Positions 5,997 through 13,433 of a stretch of DNA of 14,256 nucleotides are shown piece after piece. The stretch is from an uncultured Ruminococcus sp. Its GTDB lineage: Bacteria > Bacillota > Clostridia > Oscillospirales > Ruminococcaceae. The notes under the pieces are model-generated. The model did no database searches. It was not told the DNA's origin and worked only from the letters and a program-made list of their open reading frames with translations. Numbering within the stretch: position 1 is the stretch's first letter; every line of letters begins with the position of its first letter. The stretch is from positions 1 through 14,256 of the forward strand of contig CANQCJ010000037.1 in NCBI GenBank assembly GCA_947589205.1, in the 5' to 3' direction. Position numbers and translations under genes: made by a program.

Positions 5997-6602
5997 ATGC
6001 CGATGACGCTGCCGGGGACGGCGATACCGTTTGACGAACGCGCGGGGAACAGCACGTTCGCGCTCATCTCGCCGATAATCACCGCGACGGGCGGATTGTC
6101 GCTGTCGCAGCTGTCGCAGCTTACGGGGCTGGAAAGCTCGACTATACAAAATTGGATAAAGCGCGGGTGGGCGGCGCCGAGCGTCGGGAAAAAGTACGGA
6201 GAGCGTTCGGTCGTAAGGATATTGCTGATAAATATTTTAAAAAGCGCGCTAAGGCTCGAGGACATCGCGCGGCTGATGGAGTATGTAAACGGCGAGGTCA
6301 TGAACACCGAGGACGATATTCTTCACGATACCCCGCTTTACGATCTGCTCTGCTCGATAATTTATCAAGCCGAGAAAAAACGTTTGTTCTATCCTGAGGA
6401 GCTTAGAGCCGCGATAAAAGAAAAGCTCCCGGAGGAGCTGGGAGAGAGCGAGCGAAGCGTTTTGGAAAACGCGCTGCTTATAATGACGCAGGCTTCGCTT
6501 GCGGGCTTTTACCGCGCAAGCGCAGAACGCGAGTTTTCGGAACTGGAATTAAACAGCAAAGGAAATAACGGAAAGGAAGTTAGTAAAAAATGTCAAAAAT
6601 AA
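5997..6602 (+). CDS. DUF1836-family putative DNA-binding protein
   Basis: A 201-residue protein matching the DUF1836 family of Firmicutes. Residues 35-73 (LSLSQLSQLTGLESSTIQNW, then KKYGERSVVRILLINIL) form a MerR-like helix-turn-helix, with a helical part from about 85 to 175 (LEDIARLMEYVNGEV, DTPLYDLLC). Members are presumed transcription regulators; targets are generally unknown. The ATG at 5997 is chosen because AGGGGGTGA sits directly upstream; the in-frame ATG at 5961 has no such site. The last 13 bases overlap the start of the SPFH protein gene, so the two are translationally coupled and transcribed from the 5879 promoter. This suggests it controls, or responds with, the membrane protein, but that is inference from arrangement only. 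Confidence 0.88.
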   Translation: MPMTLPGTAIPFDERAGNSTFALISPIITATGGLSLSQLSQLTGLESSTIQNWIKRGWAAPSVGKKYGERSVVRILLINILKSALRLEDIARLMEYVNGEVMNTEDDILHDTPLYDLLCSIIYQAEKKRLFYPEELRAAIKEKLPEELGESERSVLENALLIMTQASLAGFYRASAEREFSELELNSKGNNGKEVSKKCQK

Positions 6603-7468
6603 TAGATGTAAGGGATAAAAAAGCTTCGCGCCTCGCCGTTACCCTCGGCGTGCTTGCGATAGTTATTGTGTTATTCGTGCTGTCGCTTGCGATAGTGCCG
6701 GCGGGCTCTACCGGAGTTATCACGACCTTCGGACAGGTCGCGGACTATACCTATTCGGAGGGCTTTCACCTTAAAATACCGATAGCGCAGGAGCTGGTCG
6801 TGGTCTCCAACAAGATAGAGGTCTACGAAGCGGATTCGAGCGCGGTGTCCAAGGATTTGCAGACGGTAAATTCCAAGATCGCGGTAAACTTCCGCGTAAG
6901 AGCCGACAGCTCGGCTTCTATCTATCAGAACATCGGTCCCGATTACAAGACGGTAATTTTAATGCCCGCCGTGCAGGAATCCATGAAGGCGGTCAGCGCG
7001 AAATACACTGCCGAGGAGCTTATAAGCGAGCGCAACAGGGTCGGCGAGGAGATAAAGGAACAGCTCACCGCAAAGGTCGCCGATTACGGTATACAGGTGG
7101 AAAAATTCAATATTGTGAATTTTGAATTTACCGCGGAATTTAACAACGCTATCGAGCAGAAGCAGGTAGCCGAGCAGAACAAGCTGCGCGCCGAGACGGA
7201 AAAGGAGCAGAAGAAAATTGAAGCCGAAGCCGAAGCTCAAAAGGTCAAAATAGCCGCCGAGGCTAAAGCCGAAGCGATAAAGACCGAAGCGGAGGCTCAA
7301 GCCGAAGCCAACCAAAAGCTGAGCGAATCGCTCTCACAGCGTCTCGTTGACTATCAGACGATAGAAAAATGGAACGGCGAGCTGCCCAAGGTCGCTTCGG
7401 ACGCCAATCCGCTTATAGCGTTGGACTTAGAGAAAGATAATGCAGAGGGAGAAGCTGCGGCAGAATAA
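6590..7468 (+). CDS. Prohibitin/SPFH-domain membrane protein
   Basis: A 292-residue protein with one N-terminal membrane helix (about 15-37), then an SPFH/prohibitin domain (about 37-190: VPAGSTGVITTFGQV, EGFHLKIPIAQEL, NSKIAVNFRV, YTAEELISERNRV, YGIQVEKFNIVNFEF). A long Ala/Glu/Lys coiled coil follows (about 190-255), with a short acidic tail. SPFH proteins assemble into large membrane rings or microdomains and often regulate membrane proteases such as FtsH; here no protease gene is adjacent. It is nearest the prohibitin-type subgroup rather than flotillin (no long tail, no YuaF/NfeD partner). AAGGAAG precedes the ATG, which lies inside the 3' end of the DUF1836 gene. A clean terminator follows, closing a two-gene operon. 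Confidence 0.92.
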   Translation: MSKIIDVRDKKASRLAVTLGVLAIVIVLFVLSLAIVPAGSTGVITTFGQVADYTYSEGFHLKIPIAQELVVVSNKIEVYEADSSAVSKDLQTVNSKIAVNFRVRADSSASIYQNIGPDYKTVILMPAVQESMKAVSAKYTAEELISERNRVGEEIKEQLTAKVADYGIQVEKFNIVNFEFTAEFNNAIEQKQVAEQNKLRAETEKEQKKIEAEAEAQKVKIAAEAKAEAIKTEAEAQAEANQKLSESLSQRLVDYQTIEKWNGELPKVASDANPLIALDLEKDNAEGEAAAE

Positions 7469-7477
7469 TATAGAATT

Positions 7478-7507
7478 AAGTCCGAGCGCAGGCATCGGAC
7501 TTTTTTT
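7478..7507 (+). terminator. Intrinsic terminator of the DUF1836-SPFH operon
   Basis: AAGTCCGA (7478-7485) pairs with TCGGACTT (7495-7502) around a nine-base loop, and the T run extends 7501-7507. It begins ten bases after the SPFH stop codon. Confidence 0.9.
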
Positions 7508-7531
7508 GCGTTCTTTGTAACAAAAAAACTA

Positions 7532-7560
7532 TTGACAGATCCCATATAACGTGCTATAAT
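7532..7560 (+). promoter_or_regulatory. Consensus promoter of the cyclophilin lipoprotein gene
   Basis: TTGACA (7532-7537), 17-bp spacer ending TGC, TATAAT (7555-7560). Both hexamers are perfect and the -10 is extended. The start codon is 43 bp downstream. Confidence 0.9.
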
Positions 7561-7603
7561 ATAATTTGCACGATAAATTTGATAGAAAAGGAATGAATGA
7601 AAA

Positions 7604-8272
7604 ATGAAATTATTGAAAAGATTGGCAATGGCTATGCTTTCCGCCGCGCTTGCCTGTACGGCGTTTACCGGCTGTCCGGATAAGTCGCTTGAGGAGCAGA
7701 GCGCGCCGGATAATGAGAGCACGACGCTGGAGTTTTCCGAAGCGGGCAGCGAGACCGTTACGGCTACAGATAAGGTCAAGATGGATATTTCCATCGGCGG
7801 AGAGGACGCGGGCAGCATCGTTATAACGCTTTACCCCGATAAAGCTCCGATAACCTGCGAGAATTTCAAGAAGCTTGTGAGCGAGGGATTTTATGACGGG
7901 CTGACCTTTCATAGAGTTGTAGACGGCTTTATGGCGCAGGGCGGCGACCCGAACGGCGACGGCACGGGCGGTTCTTCGGAAACGATAAAGGGCGAATTTT
8001 CCTCAAACGGCGTGGAAAACGATCTTTCCCATCAGCGCGGTATAGTTTCGATGGCAAGAGCTATGGATCCCGACAGCGCGTCCTCGCAGTTTTTCATCTG
8101 CTACGGCGACTGCTCGTCGCTTGACGGCAGCTATGCGGCTTTCGGCGAGGTGACCGAGGGCATGGAGGTAGTCGACAGCTTTCTCGATGTTGAGCGCACG
8201 ATGAATTCAAGCGGAGAAATGGCAGTGCCGACAAAGCCTATCGTTATCGAAAAGGCGCAAATGACTGAATAA
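7604..8272 (+). CDS. Cyclophilin-type peptidyl-prolyl cis-trans isomerase, predicted lipoprotein
   Basis: A 222-residue extracytoplasmic folding catalyst. The N-terminus is a lipoprotein signal with box FTGC (Cys24), followed by an acidic linker (25-56) and a cyclophilin domain (about 58-218). The active-site block FHRVVDGFMAQGGDP supplies Arg104, Phe109, Met110 and Gln112, equivalent to the catalytic and proline-pocket residues of human CypA; SQFFI (161-165) and LDGSYAAFG (173-181) complete the fold. It would speed proline isomerisation in proteins leaving the cell, and may help secreted enzymes such as the nearby mannanase, though no link is shown. AAAAGGAATG precedes the ATG. It has its own perfect promoter and a terminator straight after the stop, so it is a single-gene unit. 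Confidence 0.94.
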   Translation: MKLLKRLAMAMLSAALACTAFTGCPDKSLEEQSAPDNESTTLEFSEAGSETVTATDKVKMDISIGGEDAGSIVITLYPDKAPITCENFKKLVSEGFYDGLTFHRVVDGFMAQGGDPNGDGTGGSSETIKGEFSSNGVENDLSHQRGIVSMARAMDPDSASSQFFICYGDCSSLDGSYAAFGEVTEGMEVVDSFLDVERTMNSSGEMAVPTKPIVIEKAQMTE

Positions 8273-8287
8273 TTACAAACGCAACGG

Positions 8288-8322
8288 AGCGGCTTGTTAA
8301 AAGAACACGAGCCGCTTTTTTT
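8288..8322 (+). terminator. Intrinsic terminator after the cyclophilin gene
   Basis: AGCGGCT (8288-8294) pairs with AGCCGCT (8310-8316), with more pairing possible in the loop (GTT with AAC), and T run 8316-8322. It ends only 17 bases before the birA start codon. Confidence 0.88.
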
Positions 8323-8339
8323 GTTATGAGGTGTTGAAA

Positions 8340-9107
8340 ATGGATAATCAAGAGCTTGCCGAAGCGATAGAGCGCGCTGTCAATGTGCCCTTCAGCGTGC
8401 ATATTTTAGATTCGGTCGATTCGACGAACACGCGGCTAAAGCAGCTTGCGGCGAACGGCGCGCCCGACGGGTATGTGCTTATCGCCAAGACCCAGACCGC
8501 CGGCAGGGGGAGAATGGGCAGAAGCTTTGTTTCGCCCAAAAGCGGGCTTTATCTGTCGCTGCTGCTAAGACCGAAAGGCGCAGCGCAGGAGAGCCTGTTC
8601 TGCACGACAGCGGCAGCCTGCGCGGTCTGCCGCGCGATAGAGCGCACTTCACCGCAAAAGGCTGCGATAAAGTGGGTCAACGATATTTATATCGGTAACA
8701 AAAAGGTCTGCGGGATACTCGCCGAATCGGTGATAAGCGGCGAAAAAGCCGACAGTATCGTTATCGGGATAGGCGTTAATCTTTCCGAACCCGAAAACGG
8801 CTTTGCACCCGAGATAGCCGACCGTGCCTGCGCAGTCTTTAAGACCGCCCCCGACGGGTATTTTCAGACGCTCACTATCGCGCTCCTTAACGAGCTGTAT
8901 GCCGCTCTTAATTCGCCCAAGGAGGAAATTTTGAACGCCTACCGCGAAAGATCGCTCGTTATCGGCAGGGAGGTCATTGCCGTTCGGGGGGATAAGGAGA
9001 ACGAATGTTTTGTTATCGGACTGACCGACAAAGCCGAGCTTATCGTTGAATACCCCGACAGATCGCGCGGTGTGTTAAATTCCGGAGAGGTGCGCGTTAA
9101 GCTGTAG
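8340..9107 (+). CDS. birA: Biotin-[acetyl-CoA carboxylase] ligase, short form without DNA-binding domain
   Basis: The enzyme activates biotin with ATP and attaches it to the lysine of a biotin carrier protein. The 255-residue product has the catalytic core: DSVDSTNTRLK (24-34), the biotinyl-AMP loop GRGRMGRSF (55-63), KWVNDIY (111-117, Val in place of the usual Pro in KWPND), KKVCGILAE (121-129) and GIGVNL (143-148), then a small C-terminal domain ending in KL. There is no N-terminal helix-turn-helix, so unlike E. coli BirA it should not act as a repressor. The ATG at 8340 with GAGGTG seven bases upstream is preferred to the GTG at 8331. No promoter fits between the preceding terminator and the start, so transcription may depend on read-through. 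Its end faces the end of the SpoIID-like gene, ten bases away. Confidence 0.93.
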   Translation: MDNQELAEAIERAVNVPFSVHILDSVDSTNTRLKQLAANGAPDGYVLIAKTQTAGRGRMGRSFVSPKSGLYLSLLLRPKGAAQESLFCTTAAACAVCRAIERTSPQKAAIKWVNDIYIGNKKVCGILAESVISGEKADSIVIGIGVNLSEPENGFAPEIADRACAVFKTAPDGYFQTLTIALLNELYAALNSPKEEILNAYRERSLVIGREVIAVRGDKENECFVIGLTDKAELIVEYPDRSRGVLNSGEVRVKL

Positions 9108-9126
9108 CTTATGAGGTCTACAGCTT
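9099..9126. terminator. Inverted repeat joining the ends of birA and the SpoIID-like gene
   Basis: AAGCTGTAG (9099-9107) is the exact reverse complement of CTACAGCTT (9118-9126), with a ten-base loop. Each arm contains a stop codon of one of the two convergent genes, so both proteins end in Lys-Leu. No T tract follows on either strand; it may still stop or protect convergent transcripts. Confidence is high for the structure, low for termination. Confidence 0.5.
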
Positions 9127-10074
9127 CTCGAGCTTTGTGCCTTGAAAAAAGTAGGTCAGTATTTCTTCATAGCTCATACCGCTTTTTGCCATTTCGTTCG
9201 CGCCGTACTGGCTCATGCCGACGAGGTGTCCGCAGCCGAGCACGGAAATGTCAAATTCCCTGCCGTTCCAGCGCAGCTCAAAATGGCTTGAAGCAAGCCC
9301 CAACGCCGCGCAGAATCCCGCGCTGTCGTATACCCCCTCGCCGATGCGCAGCTTTGTAACGCTTCCGTGCGGAGTTTTTTCGGCAATGCTTATGCTTTCG
9401 TCGATGCTTTCCGCGGTCAGCTTTTCTTCCGGATAAAGCGGCGAGAGCGTTTCAGCCATTTCCTGCGGCGTTACGGTGCAGCCGCTTTTGCAGATGTCAA
9501 GGGCGGTATCGTAAGCGCATTCGACGCTTGTCAGATAGCTTATATCCTCGCCCCAGACGTCTTTTGCCGATTCGGTAAAGCCTGCGGAAATGCCGTGGAA
9601 GGCTACTATTATCGGCTCGTTTTCAAAACAAAGACAAAGCGGTGCGGCGATATCTGCGGCTGCGGAGATCCGCTTATATGCCTGCTCATACCCGCTGCCG
9701 TACACCTCTTTTGCTTCGTCCTTAGAAAAATACGCCTGGTATTTGCTTCTGTCGTCGCTTATCAGCGCGCCTTTGAGCGACCTGTCGGGAGAAGCCGCTT
9801 CGGCGGCGGCGCGGCGTTTTATGTAGGTAGAAGCGAGCACCGCCTGCGCGTTGAGCGCGTCCTGCTCAAAGTCCGCAGGCATTTGCGCGAAAACCGCCCC
9901 GATGATATACTCTTTAAGCGGTACGGCGGAAACCTCCCCGGTCTCCTCGCAGAGTATCGTTACCGTGTCGAGCGAATAGCTGCTCCTTGCGGTGCGCCGC
10001 TGTGCGTAGGTTATCAGGGGGATAGTTATTAATATCACGGCAAATGAGATAATTAATTGGATATAGGCTTTCAT
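9118..10074 (-). CDS. SpoIID/LytB-domain protein with substituted catalytic residue
   Basis: A 318-residue protein with an N-terminal membrane anchor (about 7-24) and an extracytoplasmic SpoIID domain. SpoIID is a lytic transglycosylase that works with SpoIIP in engulfment during sporulation. Matching blocks are VPLKEYIIGAV, DALNAQAVLASTY, FHGISAGFTESAKDVWG, YLTSVE and GCGHLVGMSQYGANEMAKSG near the C-terminus. The position of the catalytic Glu (in the family motif ending EMP; Glu88 in B. subtilis) is Gln64 here, codon CAA at 9885-9883. AHLs of the motif FHSTSGG and GHGVGMSQYG are also altered (GISAG; HLVG). It may therefore be inactive or non-sporulation. AAGGAGG precedes the ATG. It stands apart from other sporulation genes, convergent with birA. 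Confidence 0.88.
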   Translation of the reverse strand: MKAYIQLIISFAVILITIPLITYAQRRTARSSYSLDTVTILCEETGEVSAVPLKEYIIGAVFAQMPADFEQDALNAQAVLASTYIKRRAAAEAASPDRSLKGALISDDRSKYQAYFSKDEAKEVYGSGYEQAYKRISAAADIAAPLCLCFENEPIIVAFHGISAGFTESAKDVWGEDISYLTSVECAYDTALDICKSGCTVTPQEMAETLSPLYPEEKLTAESIDESISIAEKTPHGSVTKLRIGEGVYDSAGFCAALGLASSHFELRWNGREFDISVLGCGHLVGMSQYGANEMAKSGMSYEEILTYFFQGTKLEKL

Positions 10075-10161
10075 TTATTTTTACCTCCTTGGAAAAGAGA
10101 GTTTTTATATGTAATAGTGCTTTAGGAGCAGGAAAGATCCACTCCGCTAATATTCTGATTT

Positions 10162-10213
10162 TCCTAATTCTCCTAATTCTCCTAATTCTCCCCGCTGAGC
10201 GTTAAGCTCAGCG
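10162..10213. repeat. 9-bp tandem repeat (TCCTAATTC)x3 and adjoining hairpin
   Basis: TCCTAATTC is repeated three times at 10162-10188, followed by TCC. A perfect 8-bp hairpin lies just after it: CGCTGAGC (10193-10200) / GCTCAGCG (10206-10213) around GTTAA. An A-rich tract follows on the plus strand, so it is not a normal terminator in either direction. Confidence 0.85.
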
Positions 10214-10238
10214 AAAAATAAAACCACCGCTGACTCTT

Positions 10239-10289
10239 ACCTCTTACCTCTCAAATAGCCGGAGCGTCAGCGCAGGCGTTCTAACCTCT
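10239..10289. repeat. Second ACCTCTN heptamer cluster, interrupted
   Basis: ACCTCTT and ACCTCTC (10239-10252) are followed by a roughly 30-bp GC-rich insertion, then ACCTCTA (10283-10289). It is the same heptamer as the array at 5005-5032, again within about 100 bp of a start codon and just upstream of a promoter. Confidence 0.75.
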
Positions 10290-10299
10290 AAAACACAGC

Positions 10300-10328
10300 T
10301 TGACAAGTGAGCGAAAATATTGTAAAAT
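10300..10328 (+). promoter_or_regulatory. Promoter of citrate synthase
   Basis: TTGACA (10300-10305), 17-bp spacer ending in TG, TAAAAT (10323-10328). Transcription would start near 10335-10340, so the upstream in-frame ATG at 10336 is at or before the RNA start. This supports the start codon at 10366. Confidence 0.8.
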
Positions 10329-10365
10329 ATAATATATGAAAAGAAACGAAAAGGAGTTGAAGAAA

Positions 10366-11715
10366 ATGTCAAATGCGGCTGCACGGAATATGCTGTATCA
10401 GCAGTTTGTGGCGAATAATGCGATAGATCCTAAGCTTTATGACAAGCATCTTGTAAAGCGCGGATTAAGAAACGCCGACGGAACGGGCGTGGTCGCCGGA
10501 CTTACTAATATCTGTAACGTTCACGGCTATGTTATCAACGAGGGTGAAAAATCTCCGATACCCGGCAAGCTCGTGCTTCGCGGTTACGATATACGCGATC
10601 TTGTGAGCAACGCCGTAAAGGAAAACCGCTTTGCGTATGAGGAGATAGTTTATCTTCTGCTTATGGGAAACCTGCCGACACATGAGGAGCTTGCGGCGTT
10701 TTCGGAGCTTATGGACGAAAACCGCAGTCTGCCGTCGAATTTCTTTGAGGATATGATACTTAAAGCCCCGTCGAGGAATATCATGAACAAGATGAGCCGC
10801 GCGCTGCTCTCGCTGTATTCCTATGACGAAAATCCCGAAAACAGAAGCCCCGAATATGAAATGGCTACCGCCATATCTATAATTTCCAAGCTGCCCAACA
10901 TAATGGTGTCGGCTTATCAGGTAAAAAGACGTACATACGACGGTGAAAGCATGATAATGCACCCGCTGATAAAGGGTCATTCGACCGCCGAAATGATATT
11001 GTCCGCGCTGCGCCCCGACAGGAGCTTTACCGACGAGGAGGCGAAGCTGCTGGATATCATGCTTATGCTTCACGCCGAACACGGCGGCGGAAACAATTCC
11101 ACATTTACCTGCCGCGTGCTCACCTCCTCAGGAACAGACCCCTATTCGGCGTATTCCGCAGCGATAGGCTCGCTTAAGGGTCCCAAGCACGGCGGAGCTA
11201 ACATCAAGGTCAACGAAATGTTCGAGTGCGTAAAGGAAAAGGTCAAAAATTGGGACGACGAGGGAGAGGTCGCCGATTTTCTTAGGAAAATTCTCCGCAA
11301 GGAAGCGTTCGACCATTCCGGACTTATCTACGGCATGGGTCACGCGGTCTACACCCTCTCCGACCCGCGCGCCGTTATCCTTAAAGAAAACGCGAGAAAG
11401 CTGACCCTCGGCACGCCGTTTGAAGCGGAATTCAAGCTGCTCGAATCCATCGAACGCCTTACCCCCGAGCTGTTCGCCGAGGTAAAGGGCGACTCAAAAG
11501 CGATGTGCGCGAACGTCGATATGTATTCGGGGCTTGTCTACAGAATGCTCGGCATTCCCGACGATCTGTTTACGCCGCTGTTCGCGGTCTCGAGAATGGC
11601 GGGCTGGTGCGCTCACCGCTTTGAAGAGCTTGTCACCGGACGCAGGATAATCCGCCCGGCGTACAAGTCGGTCATGAAGGAGCGCGAGTACGTTTCTATT
11701 GACAAGAGGGGCTGA
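10366..11715 (+). CDS. gltA: Citrate synthase (citrate/2-methylcitrate synthase family)
   Basis: The enzyme condenses oxaloacetate and acetyl-CoA to citrate, the entry to the oxidative branch that leads to glutamate in anaerobes. The 449-residue protein is of the longer clostridial type. Key residues are visible: LHAEHGGG (His239, oxaloacetate binding), GPKHGGAN (His275), GMGHAVY (His326) and CANVDMYSG (Asp385); the last three form the catalytic triad of the family. In GMGHAVY the usual Arg after His is Ala, which I believe is common in clostridial relatives. The ATG at 10366 has AAGGAG nine bases upstream. It is a single-gene unit with its own promoter, and ends at a terminator shared with the convergent mannanase gene. 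Aconitase and isocitrate dehydrogenase genes are not adjacent. Confidence 0.95.
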   Translation: MSNAAARNMLYQQFVANNAIDPKLYDKHLVKRGLRNADGTGVVAGLTNICNVHGYVINEGEKSPIPGKLVLRGYDIRDLVSNAVKENRFAYEEIVYLLLMGNLPTHEELAAFSELMDENRSLPSNFFEDMILKAPSRNIMNKMSRALLSLYSYDENPENRSPEYEMATAISIISKLPNIMVSAYQVKRRTYDGESMIMHPLIKGHSTAEMILSALRPDRSFTDEEAKLLDIMLMLHAEHGGGNNSTFTCRVLTSSGTDPYSAYSAAIGSLKGPKHGGANIKVNEMFECVKEKVKNWDDEGEVADFLRKILRKEAFDHSGLIYGMGHAVYTLSDPRAVILKENARKLTLGTPFEAEFKLLESIERLTPELFAEVKGDSKAMCANVDMYSGLVYRMLGIPDDLFTPLFAVSRMAGWCAHRFEELVTGRRIIRPAYKSVMKEREYVSIDKRG

Positions 11716-11767
11716 CACCTTTATTATAACGCCGATCATCTGAAAATTTTGTCAAAAATACTTATCT

Positions 11768-11812
11768 AAAAAAAACAAAACCGCCGTACAGCTATCAACG
11801 CTGTACGGCGGT
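11768..11812 (-). terminator. Strong terminator between citrate synthase and mannanase
   Basis: ACCGCCGTACAGC (11780-11792) pairs perfectly with GCTGTACGGCGGT (11800-11812) around a seven-base loop. On the minus strand it is followed by TTTTG and eight T (11780-11768), so it ends the mannanase transcript. On the plus strand a weaker T-rich stretch follows and may also stop the citrate synthase transcript. It begins six bases after the mannanase stop. Confidence 0.93.
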
Positions 11813-11817
11813 AATTA

Positions 11818-13398
11818 TTATTTTTTAGTCTTAACGCTCTTAGCGTCCGACCAAGCCGAATAGGTTTTGCCCGTGCCGGTCTTTTTGTATGCCTGAATGC
11901 GGAATTTGTAGGTCTTGTTGGATCTCAGCTTTGAAATGCGGTATGTCGTTTTGTCCGCCGAGATAAGCTTTATCGTCTCCCATTTTTTAGTCGAAGAGCT
12001 GTACTGCTGTATCTTGTAGCCTGAGCAGCTTACCTTTTTCCAGTTCAGCCGAACGGCGGTCCTGCTCTTTGACGTGCTCGTTATCTTTACCTTAGAGGGC
12101 TTCGTCGCGGCGGTTATTGCTTCGCTGACCGCGCCGAGCTGCTTTTCATCGCCGTTTTCAATATACGCCGCTACGCGGTATTTGTATTCCTTGCCAGGCT
12201 CGAGACCGCCCTCGCGGAGCGTTGTAACGCTCGGGTCCTCTATCGTTCCGACCGTGCCCCAGAAATCGTCGAAGCGGTAAACGATATATCCGTCCGCGCC
12301 CTTGACGGCGTTCCAGTTGACCCTTACCGCGCTGTCGGTGGAGGTGAATTTATCCTGCATCTGCACCTTGGCGGGTATCTGCTTTACCTCGCTGTGAATA
12401 TCCACCTCGTCGAGAGTAATTACCTTGTCGCTGTTGTAGACCTCCTTAAGGTTCGCCTTGTTGTTGTTTACGATGTAGTCGGTGTGCCATACCATGAACC
12501 ACGACCAGAGGTCGCCGTCGCTCTCGAATTTTTCAACGCTCGGCAGATTTCCGCATTCGTGGAAGGCGAGCGGCTTGCCGGTGTTGAGCGCGGCGAGCTT
12601 TTTCCAGGCGCGCAGATTCGTGGAATTGTCGTAGGTGTCCGATCCGATAACGTCGCAGTATTCATCGCCCGGATACCAGTTCTGCTTTACCTCGCCAGAA
12701 TAGCCGAGCACCCATATCAGGTTGTTGAGCTTGTATTCGTTGGTGAATTTGTCGTACATCAGCCGCCAGAGCTTTATGAAATTATCCGCGCCGCCTTTGC
12801 CCCACCAGAACCACTGTCCGTCAAATTCGTGGAACGGTCTCCAGAGCACCGTGACGCCCTCGTCTTGAAGCTTCTGCAAAGCCTTAGCCGCTTTATCCCA
12901 GCTCGCCATCATGCCCTCGTATTCCTTTGTGCCCTCGGTGAGCAGCTTTGAATAGTCGGGATTATCGTTGAGCGATTCGGTGTAGCCCTTGCCGTTTACT
13001 CCGCAGTGCCAGCAGATAGTTACCAGTCCGCCCTTGCTGTGCCATTCTATGGCGCGTTTTACAACGCCGTCAAAATCGTCGTTCATGAAGTCCAGTCCGC
13101 GCATAGCCGGAAGTCTGCCGGTCTCCTTTTGGATAATGTTCATTTCATAATCTGGCGAACCCATCCAGGTCGATTCCATCTGACAGGAGATCATATTGCT
13201 GCCGAAATTGTCGCAGAGGTACTTATAGACCGCCTTTGTTTCGCTGTCGGCGTTGGGGTTCGAGATAACGCCGTCAACTACATAGTCCGCCGCGGAAGCC
13301 GCAGAGTACCTTTCCGTGAGCGCAGAAACGCTCACCGCCGCCGCGCTGACACTCATTACTGCCGCGCAGACCAACGCCAAAATTTTTGATCTTTTCAA
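11818..13398 (-). CDS. Secreted GH26 endo-beta-mannanase with two fibronectin type III domains
   Basis: The enzyme hydrolyses beta-1,4-mannan chains of plant polysaccharide outside the cell. The 526-residue protein has a signal peptide (about 1-26, cleavage after VSA), a GH26 catalytic barrel (about 40-325) and two fibronectin type III modules (about 341-431 and 433-525). WRPFHEFDGQWFWWG carries the acid/base Glu191 and AFHECGN the nucleophile Glu281, both in GH26 context. No dockerin, S-layer or sorting motif is seen, so it is probably released or held by its modules. The long open frame starts at a TTG at 13398. An ATG at 13411, in another frame, has GGAA nearby but meets a stop within five codons; a one-base change would join it to this frame. 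The gene starts 35 bp after the GGDEF gene on the same strand and may be co-transcribed with it. No separate promoter was found. Confidence 0.93.
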   Translation of the reverse strand: MKRSKILALVCAAVMSVSAAAVSVSALTERYSAASAADYVVDGVISNPNADSETKAVYKYLCDNFGSNMISCQMESTWMGSPDYEMNIIQKETGRLPAMRGLDFMNDDFDGVVKRAIEWHSKGGLVTICWHCGVNGKGYTESLNDNPDYSKLLTEGTKEYEGMMASWDKAAKALQKLQDEGVTVLWRPFHEFDGQWFWWGKGGADNFIKLWRLMYDKFTNEYKLNNLIWVLGYSGEVKQNWYPGDEYCDVIGSDTYDNSTNLRAWKKLAALNTGKPLAFHECGNLPSVEKFESDGDLWSWFMVWHTDYIVNNNKANLKEVYNSDKVITLDEVDIHSEVKQIPAKVQMQDKFTSTDSAVRVNWNAVKGADGYIVYRFDDFWGTVGTIEDPSVTTLREGGLEPGKEYKYRVAAYIENGDEKQLGAVSEAITAATKPSKVKITSTSKSRTAVRLNWKKVSCSGYKIQQYSSSTKKWETIKLISADKTTYRISKLRSNKTYKFRIQAYKKTGTGKTYSAWSDAKSVKTKK

Positions 13399-13433
13399 TT
13401 TTTCTTCATTTCCTTTCTTGATTTATTCTTGAT

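Noticed and set aside
10336..10365. Upstream in-frame ATG for citrate synthase
   Set aside because: It lies at the predicted transcription start and lacks a ribosome site; AAGGAG is correctly spaced for the ATG at 10366.
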